The position numbers and the translations under genes are program-made. The notes under the pieces are model-generated. The model was not told the origin of the DNA. It was given only the letters and a program-made list of their open reading frames with translations, and searched no databases. Below are positions 30,095 through 42,802 of a stretch of 64,000 nucleotides of DNA, in pieces. Origin of the DNA: Polytrichum commune (taxonomy: Eukaryota; Streptophyta; Polytrichopsida; Polytrichales; Polytrichaceae); assembly GCA_950295325.1 (NCBI GenBank), contig OX485804.1, forward strand, positions 26,720,001 through 26,784,000. Direction: 5' to 3'. Position 1 is the stretch's first letter, and every line of letters begins with the position of its first letter.

Positions 30095-33000
30095 AATCTG
30101 ATGTGAGGTCTAGATATGGACGTATTAAGGTCAAACTGATGTGAGGTTAGATATGTGGGTTACAAGTGTTAGATTCTCTAAGGTTACTTAGCTATGTTGG
30201 GTATTAGGGCAAACTCATGTAAGCGTAGAAATTCTGAAATTCCAGGGCCAAGTTTCAGTGTCTCGGTGCCGAGACACAATTTCTGGTTTCCAAACTGTAA
30301 ACCCTACAATAATATTTGATATTCAAATCTAGATTTACTTGGTATAAGGGTACTCTGATTTGACACCAAACATGTGTGTTTCAAGTGCAATCTGATGTGA
30401 GGTGTAGGTATGCTAGTATTAAGGCCAAACTCATGTGAGGTTAGATATGTGGGTTACAAGTGCAATCTGATGTGAGGCTAGATATGTGGGTTACAAGTGC
30501 AATCTGATGTGAGGTCTAGATATGCTAGTATTAAGGTCAAACTCATGTGAGGTTAGATATGTGGGTTACAAGTGCAATCTGATATAAGGTTAGTTTCGAC
30601 TTGTGGGTATAAGGGTGATCTTATGTAAGCTTAGAAAATTCTGAAATTCCAGGGCCGAGTTTGAGTGTATCGGTCCCGAGACACATTTTCTGGTATTCAA
30701 ACTGTAAACCCTACAATGATATTTGATATGGAAATCTAGATTTACTTGGTATAAGGGTACTCTGATTTGACACCAAACATGCGTGTTGAAGTGCAATCTG
30801 ATGTGAGGTCTAGATATGCTAGTATTAAGGTGAAACTAATGTCACGTTAGATATGTGGGTTACAAGTGCAATCTGATATGAGGTTAGTTTGGTCTTGTGG
30901 GTATAAGGGTGATTTGATGTAAGCTTAGACAATTTTGAAATTCCAGGACCGAGTTTGAGTGTCTCGGTGCCGAGACACAATTTTTGGTATTCAAACTGTA
31001 AACCCTACAATGATATTTGATATGGAAATCTAGATTTATTTGGTATAAGGGTACTCTGATTTGACACCAAACATGTGTGTTTGAAGTGCAATCTAATGTG
31101 AGGTCTAGATATGCTAGTATTAAGGTCAAACTGATCTGAGGTTAGATATGTGGGTTACAAGTGCAATCTGATATGAGGTAAGCTTGGACTTGTGGGTATA
31201 AGGGTGATTTGATGTAAGCTTAGAAATTTTTAAAATTCCAGGGCCGAGTTTGAGTGTGTCGGTGCCGAGACACAATTTTTGGTATTCAAACTGTAAACCC
31301 TACAATGATATTTGATATGGAAATCTAGATTTATTTGGTATAAGGGTACTCTGATTTGACACCAAACATGTGTGTTTGAAGTGCAATCTAATGTGAGGTC
31401 TAGATATGCTAGTATTAAGGTCAAACTGATGTGAGGTTAGATATGTGGGTTACAAGTGCAATCTGATATGAGGTAAGTTTGGACTTGTGGGTATAAGGGT
31501 GATTTGATATAAGCTTAGAAATTTTTGACATTCCAGGGCCGAGTTTGAGTGTGTCGGTGCCGAGACACAATTTTTGGTATTCAAACTGTAAACCCTACAA
31601 TGATATTTGATATGGAAATCTAGATTTATTTGGTATAAGGGTACTCTGATTTGACACCAAACATGTGTGTTTGAAGTGCAATCTAATGTGAGGTCTAGAT
31701 ATGCTAGTATTAAGGTCAAACTGATGTGAGGTTAGATATGTGGGTTACAAGTGGAATCTAATGTTAGGTCTAGATATGCTAGTATTAAGGTCAAACTGAT
31801 GTGAGGTTAGATATGTGGGTTACAAGTGCAATCTGATATGAGGTTAGTTTGGACTTGTGGGTATAAGGGTGATTTGATATAAGCTTAGAAATTTTTAAAA
31901 TTCCAGGGCCGAGTTTGAGTGTGTCGGTGCCGAGACACAATTTTTGGTATTCAAACTGTAAACCCTACACTGATATTTGATATGGAAATCTAGATTTATT
32001 TGGTATAAGGGTACTCTGATTTGACACCAAACATGTGTGTTTGAATTGCAATCTGATGTGAGGTGTAGATATGCTAGTATTAAGGTCAAACTGATGTGAG
32101 GTTAGATATGTGGGTTACAAGTGCAATCTGATATGAGGTTTGTTTGGACTTGTGGGTATATGAGAAATGTGATTTAATTTTCGAAATTTCTGAAATTCCA
32201 GGACCGAGTTTGAGTGTCTCGGTGCCGAGACACAATTTTTGGTATTGAACAGTAAACCATACACTGATATTCGATATGGAAATCTAGATTTATTTGGTAT
32301 AAGGGTACTCTGATTTGACACCAAACATGTGTGTTTGAAGTGCAATCTGATGTGAGGTGTAGATATGCTAGTATTAAGGTCAAACTGATGTGAGGTTACA
32401 TATGTGGGTTACAAGTGCAATCTGATATGAGGTAAGTTTGGACTTGTGGGTATAAGGGTGATTTGATGTAAGCTTAGAAATTTTTGAAATTCCAGGGCCG
32501 AGTTTGAGTGTCTCGGTGCCGAGACACAATTTTTGGTATTCAAACTGTAAACCCTACAATGATATTTGATATGGAAATCTAGATTTATTTGGTATAAGGG
32601 TACTCTGATTTGACACCAAACATGTGTGTTTGAAGTGCAATCTGATGTGAGGTGTATATATGCTAGTATTAAGGTCAAACTGATGTGAGGTTAGATATGT
32701 GGGTTACAAGTGCAATCTGATATGAGGTAAGTTTGGACTTGTGGGTATAAGGGTGATTTGATGTAAGCTTAGAAATTTTTGACATTCCAGGGCCGAGTTT
32801 GAGTGTCTCGGTGCCGAGACACAATTTTTGGTATTGAAACTATAAACCCTACAATGATATTTGATATGGAAATCTAGATTTATTTGGTATAAGGGTACTC
32901 TGATTTGACACCAAACATGTGTGTTTGAAGTGCAATATGATGTGAGGTGTAGATATGCTAGTATTAAGGTCAAACTGATGTGAGGTTAGATATGTTGGTT

Positions 33001-36000
33001 ACAAGTGCAATCTGATATGAGGTTAGTTTGGACTTGTGGGTATAAGGGTGATTTGATGTAAGCTTAGAAAATTTTGAAATTCCAGGACCGAGTTTGAGTG
33101 TCTCGGTGCCGAGACACAATTTTTGGTATTGAACAGTAAACCATACACTGATATTTGATATGGAAATCTAGATTTATTTGGTATAAGGGTACTCTGATTT
33201 GACACCAAACATGTGTGTTTGAAGTGCAATCTGATGTGAGGTGTAGATATGCAAGTATTAAGGTCAAACTGATGTGAGGTTACATATGTGGGTTACAAGT
33301 GCAATCTGATATGAGGTAAGTTTGGACTTGTGGGTATAAGGGTGATTTGATGTAAGCTTAGAAATTTTTGAAATTCCAGGGCCGAGTTTGAGTGTCTCGG
33401 TGCCGAGACACAATTTTTGGTATTCAAACTGTAAACCCTACAATGATATTTGATATGGAAATCTAGATTTATTTGGTATAAGGGTACTCTGATTTGACAC
33501 CAAACATGTGTGTTTGAAGTGCAATCTGATGTGAGGTGTAGATATGCTATTATTAAGGTCAAACTGATGTGAGGTTAGATATGTGGGTTGCAAGTGCAAT
33601 CTGATATGAGGTAAGTTTGGACTTGTGGGTATAAGGGTGATTTGATGTAAGCTTAGAAATTTTTGACATTCCAGGGCCGAGTTTGAGTGTCTCGGTGCCG
33701 AGACACAATTTTTGGTATTCAAACTGTAAACCCTACAATGATATTTGATATGGAAATCTAGATTTATTTGGTATAAGGGTACTCTGATTTGACACCAAAC
33801 ATGTGTGTTTGAAGTGCAATCTGATGTGAGGTGTAGATATGCTATTATTAAGGTCAAACTGATGTGAGGTTAGATATGTGGGTTGCAAGTGCAATCTGAT
33901 ATGAGGTAAGTTTGGACTTGTGGGTATAAGGGTGATTTGATGTAAGCTTAGAAATTTTTGACATTCCAGGGCCGAGTTTGAGTGTCTCGGTGCCGAGACA
34001 CAATTTTTGGTATTCAAACTGTAAACCCTACAATGATATTTGATATGGAAATCTAGATTTATTTGGTATAAGGGTACTCTGATTTGACACCAAACATGTG
34101 TGTTTGAAGTGCAATCTAATGTGAGGTCTAGATATGCTAGTATTAAGGTCAAACTGATCTGAGGTTAGATATGTGGGTTACAAGTGCAATCTGATATGAG
34201 GTAAGCTTGGACTTGTGGGTATAAGGGTGATTTGATGTAAGCTTAGAAATTTTTAAAATTCCAGGGCCGAGTTTGAGTGTGTCGGTGCCGAGACACAATT
34301 TTTGGTATTCAAACTGTAAACCCTACAATGATATTTGATATGGAAATCTAGATTTATTTGGTATAAGGGTACTCTGATTTGACACCAAACATGTGTGTTT
34401 GAAGTGCAATCTAATGTGAGGTCTAGATATGCTAGTATTAAGGTCAAACTGATGTGAGGTTAGATATGTGGGTTACAAGTGCAATCTGATATGAGGTAAG
34501 TTTGGACTTGTGGGTATAAGGGTGATTTGATATAAGCTTAGAAATTTTTGACATTCCAGGGCCGAGTTTGAGTGTGTCGGTGCCGAGACACAATTTTTGG
34601 TATTCAAACTGTAAACCCTACAATGATATTTGATATGGAAATCTAGATTTATTTGGTATAAGGGTACTCTGATTTGACACCAAACATGTGTGTTTGAAGT
34701 GCAATCTAATGTGAGGTCTAGATATGCTAGTATTAAGGTCAAACTGATGTGAGGTTAGATATGTGGGTTACAAGTGGAATCTAATGTTAGGTCTAGATAT
34801 GCTAGTATTAAGGTCAAACTGATGTGAGGTTAGATATGTGGGTTACAAGTGCAATCTGATATGAGGTTAGTTTGGACTTGTGGGTATAAGGGTGATTTGA
34901 TATAAGCTTAGAAATTTTTAAAATTCCAGGGCCGAGTTTGAGTGTGTCGGTGCCGAGACACAATTTTTGGTATTCAAACTGTAAACCCTACACTGATATT
35001 TGATATGGAAATCTAGATTTATTTGGTATAAGGGTACTCTGATTTGACACCAAACATGTGTGTTTGAATTGCAATCTGATGTGAGGTGTAGATATGCTAG
35101 TATTAAGGTCAAACTGATGTGAGGTTAGATATGTGGGTTACAAGTGCAATCTGATATGAGGTTTGTTTGGACTTGTGGGTATATGAGAAATGTGATTTAA
35201 TTTTCGAAATTTCTGAAATTCCAGGACCGAGTTTGAGTGTCTCGGTGCCGAGACACAATTTTTGGTATTGAACAGTAAACCATACACTGATATTCGATAT
35301 GGAAATCTAGATTTATTTGGTATAAGGGTACTCTGATTTGACACCAAACATGTGTGTTTGAAGTGCAATCTGATGTGAGGTGTAGATATGCTAGTATTAA
35401 GGTCAAACTGATGTGAGGTTACATATGTGGGTTACAAGTGCAATCTGATATGAGGTAAGTTTGGACTTGTGGGTATAAGGGTGATTTGATGTAAGCTTAG
35501 AAATTTTTGAAATTCCAGGGCCGAGTTTGAGTGTCTCGGTGCCGAGACACAATTTTTGGTATTCAAACTGTAAACCCTACAATGATATTTGATATGGAAA
35601 TCTAGATTTATTTGGTATAAGGGTACTCTGATTTGACACCAAACATGTGTGTTTGAAGTGCAATCTGATGTGAGGTGTATATATGCTAGTATTAAGGTCA
35701 AACTGATGTGAGGTTAGATATGTGGGTTACAAGTGCAATCTGATATGAGGTAAGTTTGGACTTGTGGGTATAAGGGTGATTTGATGTAAGCTTAGAAATT
35801 TTTGACATTCCAGGGCCGAGTTTGAGTGTCTCGGTGCCGAGACACAATTTTTGGTATTGAAACTATAAACCCTACAATGATATTTGATATGGAAATCTAG
35901 ATTTATTTGGTATAAGGGTACTCTGATTTGACACCAAACATGTGTGTTTGAAGTGCAATATGATGTGAGGTGTAGATATGCTAGTATTAAGGTCAAACTG

Positions 36001-39000
36001 ATGTGAGGTTAGATATGTTGGTTACAAGTGCAATCTGATATGAGGTTAGTTTGGACTTGTGGGTATAAGGGTGATTTGATGTAAGCTTAGAAAATTTTGA
36101 AATTCCAGGACCGAGTTTGAGTGTCTCGGTGCCGAGACACAATTTTTGGTATTGAACAGTAAACCATACACTGATATTTGATATGGAAATCTAGATTTAT
36201 TTGGTATAAGGGTACTCTGATTTGACACCAAACATGTGTGTTTGAAGTGCAATCTGATGTGAGGTGTAGATATGCAAGTATTAAGGTCAAACTGATGTGA
36301 GGTTACATATGTGGGTTACAAGTGCAATCTGATATGAGGTAAGTTTGGACTTGTGGGTATAAGGGTGATTTGATGTAAGCTTAGAAATTTTTGAAATTCC
36401 AGGGCCGAGTTTGAGTGTCTCGGTGCCGAGACACAATTTTTGGTATTCAAACTGTAAACCCTACAATGATATTTGATATGGAAATCTAGATTTATTTGGT
36501 ATAAGGGTACTCTGATTTGACACCAAACATGTGTGTTTGAAGTGCAATCTGATGTGAGGTGTAGATATGCTATTATTAAGGTCAAACTGATGTGAGGTTA
36601 GATATGTGGGTTGCAAGTGCAATCTGATATGAGGTAAGTTTGGACTTGTGGGTATAAGGGTGATTTGATGTAAGCTTAGAAATTTTTGACATTCCAGGGC
36701 CGAGTTTGAGTGTCTCGGTGCCGAGACACAATTTTTGGTATTCAAACTGTAAACCCTACAATGATATTTGATATGGAAATCTAGATTTATTTGGTATAAG
36801 GGTACTCTGATTTGACACCAAACATGTGTGTTTGAAGTGCAATCTGATGTGAGGTGTAGATATGCTATTATTAAGGTCAAACTGATGTGAGGTTAGATAT
36901 GTGGGTTGCAAGTGCAATCTGATATGAGGTAAGTTTGGACTTGTGGGTATAAGGGTGATTTGATGTAAGCTTAGAAATTTTTGACATTCCAGGGCCGAGT
37001 TTGAGTGTCTCGGTGCCGAGACACAATTTTTGGTATTCAAACTGTAAACCCTACAATGATATTTGATATGGAAATCTAGATTTATTTGGTATAAGGGTAC
37101 TCTGATTTGACACCAAACATGTGTGTTTGAAGTGCAATCTAATGTGAGGTCTAGATATGCTAGTATTAAGGTCAAACTGATCTGAGGTTAGATATGTGGG
37201 TTACAAGTGCAATCTGATATGAGGTAAGCTTGGACTTGTGGGTATAAGGGTGATTTGATGTAAGCTTAGAAATTTTTAAAATTCCAGGGCCGAGTTTGAG
37301 TGTGTCGGTGCCGAGACACAATTTTTGGTATTCAAACTGTAAACCCTACAATGATATTTGATATGGAAATCTAGATTTATTTGGTATAAGGGTACTCTGA
37401 TTTGACACCAAACATGTGTGTTTGAAGTGCAATCTAATGTGAGGTCTAGATATGCTAGTATTAAGGTCAAACTGATGTGAGGTTAGATATGTGGGTTACA
37501 AGTGCAATCTGATATGAGGTAAGTTTGGACTTGTGGGTATAAGGGTGATTTGATATAAGCTTAGAAATTTTTGACATTCCAGGGCCGAGTTTGAGTGTGT
37601 CGGTGCCGAGACACAATTTTTGGTATTCAAACTGTAAACCCTACAATGATATTTGATATGGAAATCTAGATTTATTTGGTATAAGGGTACTCTGATTTGA
37701 CACCAAACATGTGTGTTTGAAGTGCAATCTAATGTGAGGTCTAGATATGCTAGTATTAAGGTCAAACTGATGTGAGGTTAGATATGTGGGTTACAAGTGG
37801 AATCTAATGTTAGGTCTAGATATGCTAGTATTAAGGTCAAACTGATGTGAGGTTAGATATGTGGGTTACAAGTGCAATCTGATATGAGGTTAGTTTGGAC
37901 TTGTGGGTATAAGGGTGATTTGATATAAGCTTAGAAATTTTTAAAATTCCAGGGCCGAGTTTGAGTGTGTCGGTGCCGAGACACAATTTTTGGTATTCAA
38001 ACTGTAAACCCTACACTGATATTTGATATGGAAATCTAGATTTATTTGGTATAAGGGTACTCTGATTTGACACCAAACATGTGTGTTTGAATTGCAATCT
38101 GATGTGAGGTGTAGATATGCTAGTATTAAGGTCAAACTGATGTGAGGTTAGATATGTGGGTTACAAGTGCAATCTGATATGAGGTTTGTTTGGACTTGTG
38201 GGTATATGAGAAATGTGATTTAATTTTCGAAATTTCTGAAATTCCAGGACCGAGTTTGAGTGTCTCGGTGCCGAGACACAATTTTTGGTATTGAACAGTA
38301 AACCATACACTGATATTCGATATGGAAATCTAGATTTATTTGGTATAAGGGTACTCTGATTTGACACCAAACATGTGTGTTTGAAGTGCAATCTGATGTG
38401 AGGTGTAGATATGCTAGTATTAAGGTCAAACTGATGTGAGGTTACATATGTGGGTTACAAGTGCAATCTGATATGAGGTAAGTTTGGACTTGTGGGTATA
38501 AGGGTGATTTGATGTAAGCTTAGAAATTTTTGAAATTCCAGGGCCGAGTTTGAGTGTCTCGGTGCCGAGACACAATTTTTGGTATTCAAACTGTAAACCC
38601 TACAATGATATTTGATATGGAAATCTAGATTTATTTGGTATAAGGGTACTCTGATTTGACACCAAACATGTGTGTTTGAAGTGCAATCTGATGTGAGGTG
38701 TATATATGCTAGTATTAAGGTCAAACTGATGTGAGGTTAGATATGTGGGTTACAAGTGCAATCTGATATGAGGTAAGTTTGGACTTGTGGGTATAAGGGT
38801 GATTTGATGTAAGCTTAGAAATTTTTGACATTCCAGGGCCGAGTTTGAGTGTCTCGGTGCCGAGACACAATTTTTGGTATTGAAACTATAAACCCTACAA
38901 TGATATTTGATATGGAAATCTAGATTTATTTGGTATAAGGGTACTCTGATTTGACACCAAACATGTGTGTTTGAAGTGCAATATGATGTGAGGTGTAGAT

Positions 39001-41827
39001 ATGCTAGTATTAAGGTCAAACTGATGTGAGGTTAGATATGTTGGTTACAAGTGCAATCTGATATGAGGTTAGTTTGGACTTGTGGGTATAAGGGTGATTT
39101 GATGTAAGCTTAGAAAATTTTGAAATTCCAGGACCGAGTTTGAGTGTCTCGGTGCCGAGACACAATTTTTGGTATTGAACAGTAAACCATACACTGATAT
39201 TTGATATGGAAATCTAGATTTATTTGGTATAAGGGTACTCTGATTTGACACCAAACATGTGTGTTTGAAGTGCAATCTGATGTGAGGTGTAGATATGCAA
39301 GTATTAAGGTCAAACTGATGTGAGGTTACATATGTGGGTTACAAGTGCAATCTGATATGAGGTAAGTTTGGACTTGTGGGTATAAGGGTGATTTGATGTA
39401 AGCTTAGAAATTTTTGAAATTCCAGGGCCGAGTTTGAGTGTCTCGGTGCCGAGACACAATTTTTGGTATTCAAACTGTAAACCCTACAATGATATTTGAT
39501 ATGGAAATCTAGATTTATTTGGTATAAGGGTACTCTGATTTGACACCAAACATGTGTGTTTGAAGTGCAATCTGATGTGAGGTGTAGATATGCTATTATT
39601 AAGGTCAAACTGATGTGAGGTTAGATATGTGGGTTACAAGTGCAATCTGATATGAGGTAAGTTTGGACTTGTGGGTATAAGGGTGATTTGATGTAAGCTT
39701 AGAAATTTTTGACATTCCAGGGCCGAGTTTGAGTGTCTCGGTGCCGAGACACAATTTTTGGTATTCAAACTGTAAACCCTACAATGATATTTGATATGGA
39801 AATCTAGATTTATTTGGTATAAGGGTACTCTGATTTGACACCAAACATGTGTGTTTGAAGTGCAATATGATGTGAGGTGTAGATATGCTAGTATTAAGGT
39901 CAAACTGATGTGAGGTTAGATATGTTGGTTACAAGTGCAATCTGATATGAGGTTAGTTTGGACTTGTGGGTATAAGGGTGATTTGATGTAAGCTTAGAAA
40001 ATTTTGAAATTCCAGGACCGAGTTTGAGTGTCTCGGTGCCGAGACACAATTTTTGGTATTGAACAGTAAACCATACACTGATATTTGATATGGAAATCTA
40101 GATTTATTTGGTATAAGGGTACTCTGATTTGACACCAAACATGTGTGTTTGAAGTGCAATCTGATGTGAGGTCTAGATATGCTAGTATTAAGGTCAAACT
40201 GATGTGAGGTTACATATGTGGGTTACAAGTGCAATCTGATATGAGGTAAGTTTGGACTTGTGGGTATAAGGGTGATTTGATGTAAGCTTAGAAAATTTTG
40301 AAATTCCAGGGCCGAGTTTGAGTGTCTCGGTGCCGAGACACAATTTTTGGTATTCAAACTGTAAACCCTACAATGATATTTGATATGGAAATCTAGATTT
40401 ATTTGGTATAAGGGTACTCTGATTTGACACCAAACATGTGTGTTTGAAGTGCAATCTGATGTGAGGTGTATATATGCTATTATTAAGGTCAAACTGATGT
40501 GAGGTTAGATATGTGGGTTACAAGTGCAATCTGATGTGAGGTAAGTTTGGACTTGTGGGTATAAGGGTGATTTGATGTAAGCTTAGAAATTTTTGACATT
40601 CCAGGGCCGAGTTTGAGTGTCTCGGTGCCGAGACACAATTTTTGGTATTGAAACTGTAAACCCTACAATGATATTTGATATGGAAATCTAGATTTATTTG
40701 GTATAAGGGTACTCTGATTTGACACCAAACATGTGTGTTTGAAGTGCAATATGATGTGAGGTGTAGATATGCTAGTATTAAGGTCAAACTGATGTGAGGT
40801 TAGATATGTTGGTTACAAGTGCAATCTGATATGAGGTTAGTTTGGACTTGTGGGTATAAGGGTGATTTGATGTAAGCTTAGAAAATTTTGAAATTCCAGG
40901 ACCGAGTTTGAGTGTCTCGGTGCCGAGACACAATTTTTGGTATTCAAACTGTAAACCCTACAATGATTTTTGATATGGAAATCTAGATTTATTTGGTATA
41001 AGGGTACTCTGATTTGACACCAAACATGTGTGTTTGAAGTGCAATCTGATGTGAGGTGTAGATATGCTATTATTAAGGTCAAACTGATGTGAGGTTAGAT
41101 ATGTGGGTTAAAAGTGCAATCTGATATGAGGTTAGTTTGGACTTGTGGGTATACGAGAAATGTGATTTAATTTTCGAAATTTTTGACATTCCAGGGCCGA
41201 GTTTGAGTGTCTCGGTGCCGAGACACAATTTTTGGTATTGAACAGTAAACCATACACTGATATTTGATATGGAAATCTAGATTTATTTGGTATAAGGGTA
41301 CTCTGATTTGACACCAAACATGTGTGTTTGAAGTGCAATCTAATGTGAGGTCTAGATATGCTAGTATTAAGGTCAAACTGATGTGAGGTTAGATATGTGG
41401 GTTACAAGTGCAATCTGATATGAGGTTAGTTTGGACTTGTGGGTATAAGGGTGATTTGATGTAAGCTTAGAAAATTTTGAAATTCCAGGACCGAGTTTGA
41501 GTGTCTCGGTGCCGAGACACAATTTTTGGTATTGAAACTGTAAACCCTACAATGATATTTGATATGGAAATCTAGATTTATTTGGTATAAGGGTACTCTG
41601 ATTTGACACCAAACATGTGTGTTTGAAGTGCAATCTAATGTGAGGTGTAGATATGCTAGTATTAAGGTCAAACTGATGTGAGGTTAGATATGTGGGTTAC
41701 AAGTGCAATCTAATATGAGGTAAGTTTGGACTTGTGGGTATAAGGGTGATTTGATGTAAGCTTAGAAAATTTTGAAATTCCAGGGCCGAGTTTGAGTGTC
41801 TCCGTGCCGAGACACAATTTTGGGTAT
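30095..41827. repeat. Satellite of about 295 bp (family C), left part, about 39 monomers
   Basis: The monomer carries gagtttgagtgtctcggtgc, cgagacacaatttttggtat, aaaccctacaatgatatttg, aaatctagatttatttggta and caccaaacatgtgtgtttga. Spacing is 294-295 bp, with a 370-bp unit where 75 bp is duplicated internally. The first 800 bp are less regular. Each monomer holds the 20-bp palindrome GTGTCTCGG-TG-CCGAGACAC, in some with one base changed (gtgtgtcgg). Minus-strand open frames of 64-139 residues are produced by the repeat and are not genes. The array is broken by the CACTA element and resumes at 61828. Confidence 0.96.
30951..39624. repeat. 3,023-bp higher-order repeat, two full copies plus most of a third
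   Basis: Ten monomers (one 370 bp, the rest 294 or 295 bp) form a unit that repeats at a 3,023-bp offset. For example, variant features at 31129, 34152 and 37175 coincide. Unusual variants, such as gatctgagg, the 75-bp duplication and the tgagaaatgtgatttaattt segment, recur in the same order. By eye the copies look identical until about 39624, where gggttacaag replaces gggttgcaag and the order changes. Confidence 0.9.
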
Positions 41828-42600
41828 CACTACAAGAAAAGAAAAAATAAACGACTTTGTTTATGACTGTTTTTTGAGTCGTTGAGGACAGAATTGACTA
41901 TTATTTTTTGTGTTATTACGGACAAGTTGTAACGGACAGTCAGTCATTTTGGACGTGACGTCGGTACGCGGATGATATAGTCATTTAGGTTAGTCGTAAA
42001 CATGGATGATTGACGTGGCTGACCGTCCATGATGTATGCATTGCGTGGCGTTACGTGGCAACACGTGTAGATATACGGTTTCCACGTCGACGTCCTAGTT
42101 GTCACGGGTGCCATGTCACCGAACACGTGGCGTTACGTGGAATCCACGTCGACATCCTAGTTGGCATCGGTGGCATGTCAACGAACACGTGGCTTCCAGG
42201 TCATTTGGCCACGTCATCCAGCCACGTGGCATACATGACATGTGTCAGTGTGCGGGTTGACATGTGGTCAAGTAATATATCGCCACGTGTCCATTATGTG
42301 GTTCTTAAGTAGTCGTTTTGAAGTTCTTGTTTTGTCATTTGCTAGTTATTAAGTAGTCATTATTTAATCGTTTTATAGTTCTTATTTAGTCGTTTTATAG
42401 TTGTTATGTGGTCATTTTTATAGTTCTTTAATCATTTCCTAGTTGTTATGTGGTCGTTTTCTAGTTCTTAGTTAGTACTTGTGTGGTCATTTTCTGGTTG
42501 TTGAACAGTACATGCCATCTTTGAACACATTCAGCCATTGTTTAGTCTTTTCTTAGTTGTGCATATCATTGCGTGTCCTGAGATGAGAGGGGTAGCATTG
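41828..42600. promoter_or_regulatory. CACTA left subterminal region: terminal repeat, TAGTCGTT motifs, G-box cluster
   Basis: After the terminal CACTACAAG the motif (t)agtcgtt or (t)agtcatt occurs repeatedly in both orientations (41850-42000 and 42300-42490). Such subterminal motifs in CACTA elements are binding sites of the TNPA/TNP1 protein in well-studied cases. Between them (42010-42290) is a dense run of cacgtgg/ccacgtc elements. No gene is seen before the last exon of the minus-strand gene at 43072. Confidence 0.75.
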
Positions 42601-42802
42601 TGAAAACATTGGCAACCAGCATTCAAACATTGGCATGCAGCCTCAATATCAAACCATGAATCACACATGAAACCAATCAAACATATTTGAATTTGATTGT
42701 GGGGTTCCCAACAAAATCTGTAAGAGTATTCATATGTGGGATCACAGTGTTTAGTGTGGGGAAGACCTTTATCTACTCCCTACTAAGTACGTCTAAGGAA
42801 AT

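Noticed and set aside
30590-41671. Minus-strand frames of 64-139 residues in the 295-bp satellite, also at 61773-63741
   Set aside because: They recur once per monomer and end at monomer variants. They are a property of the repeat, not genes.
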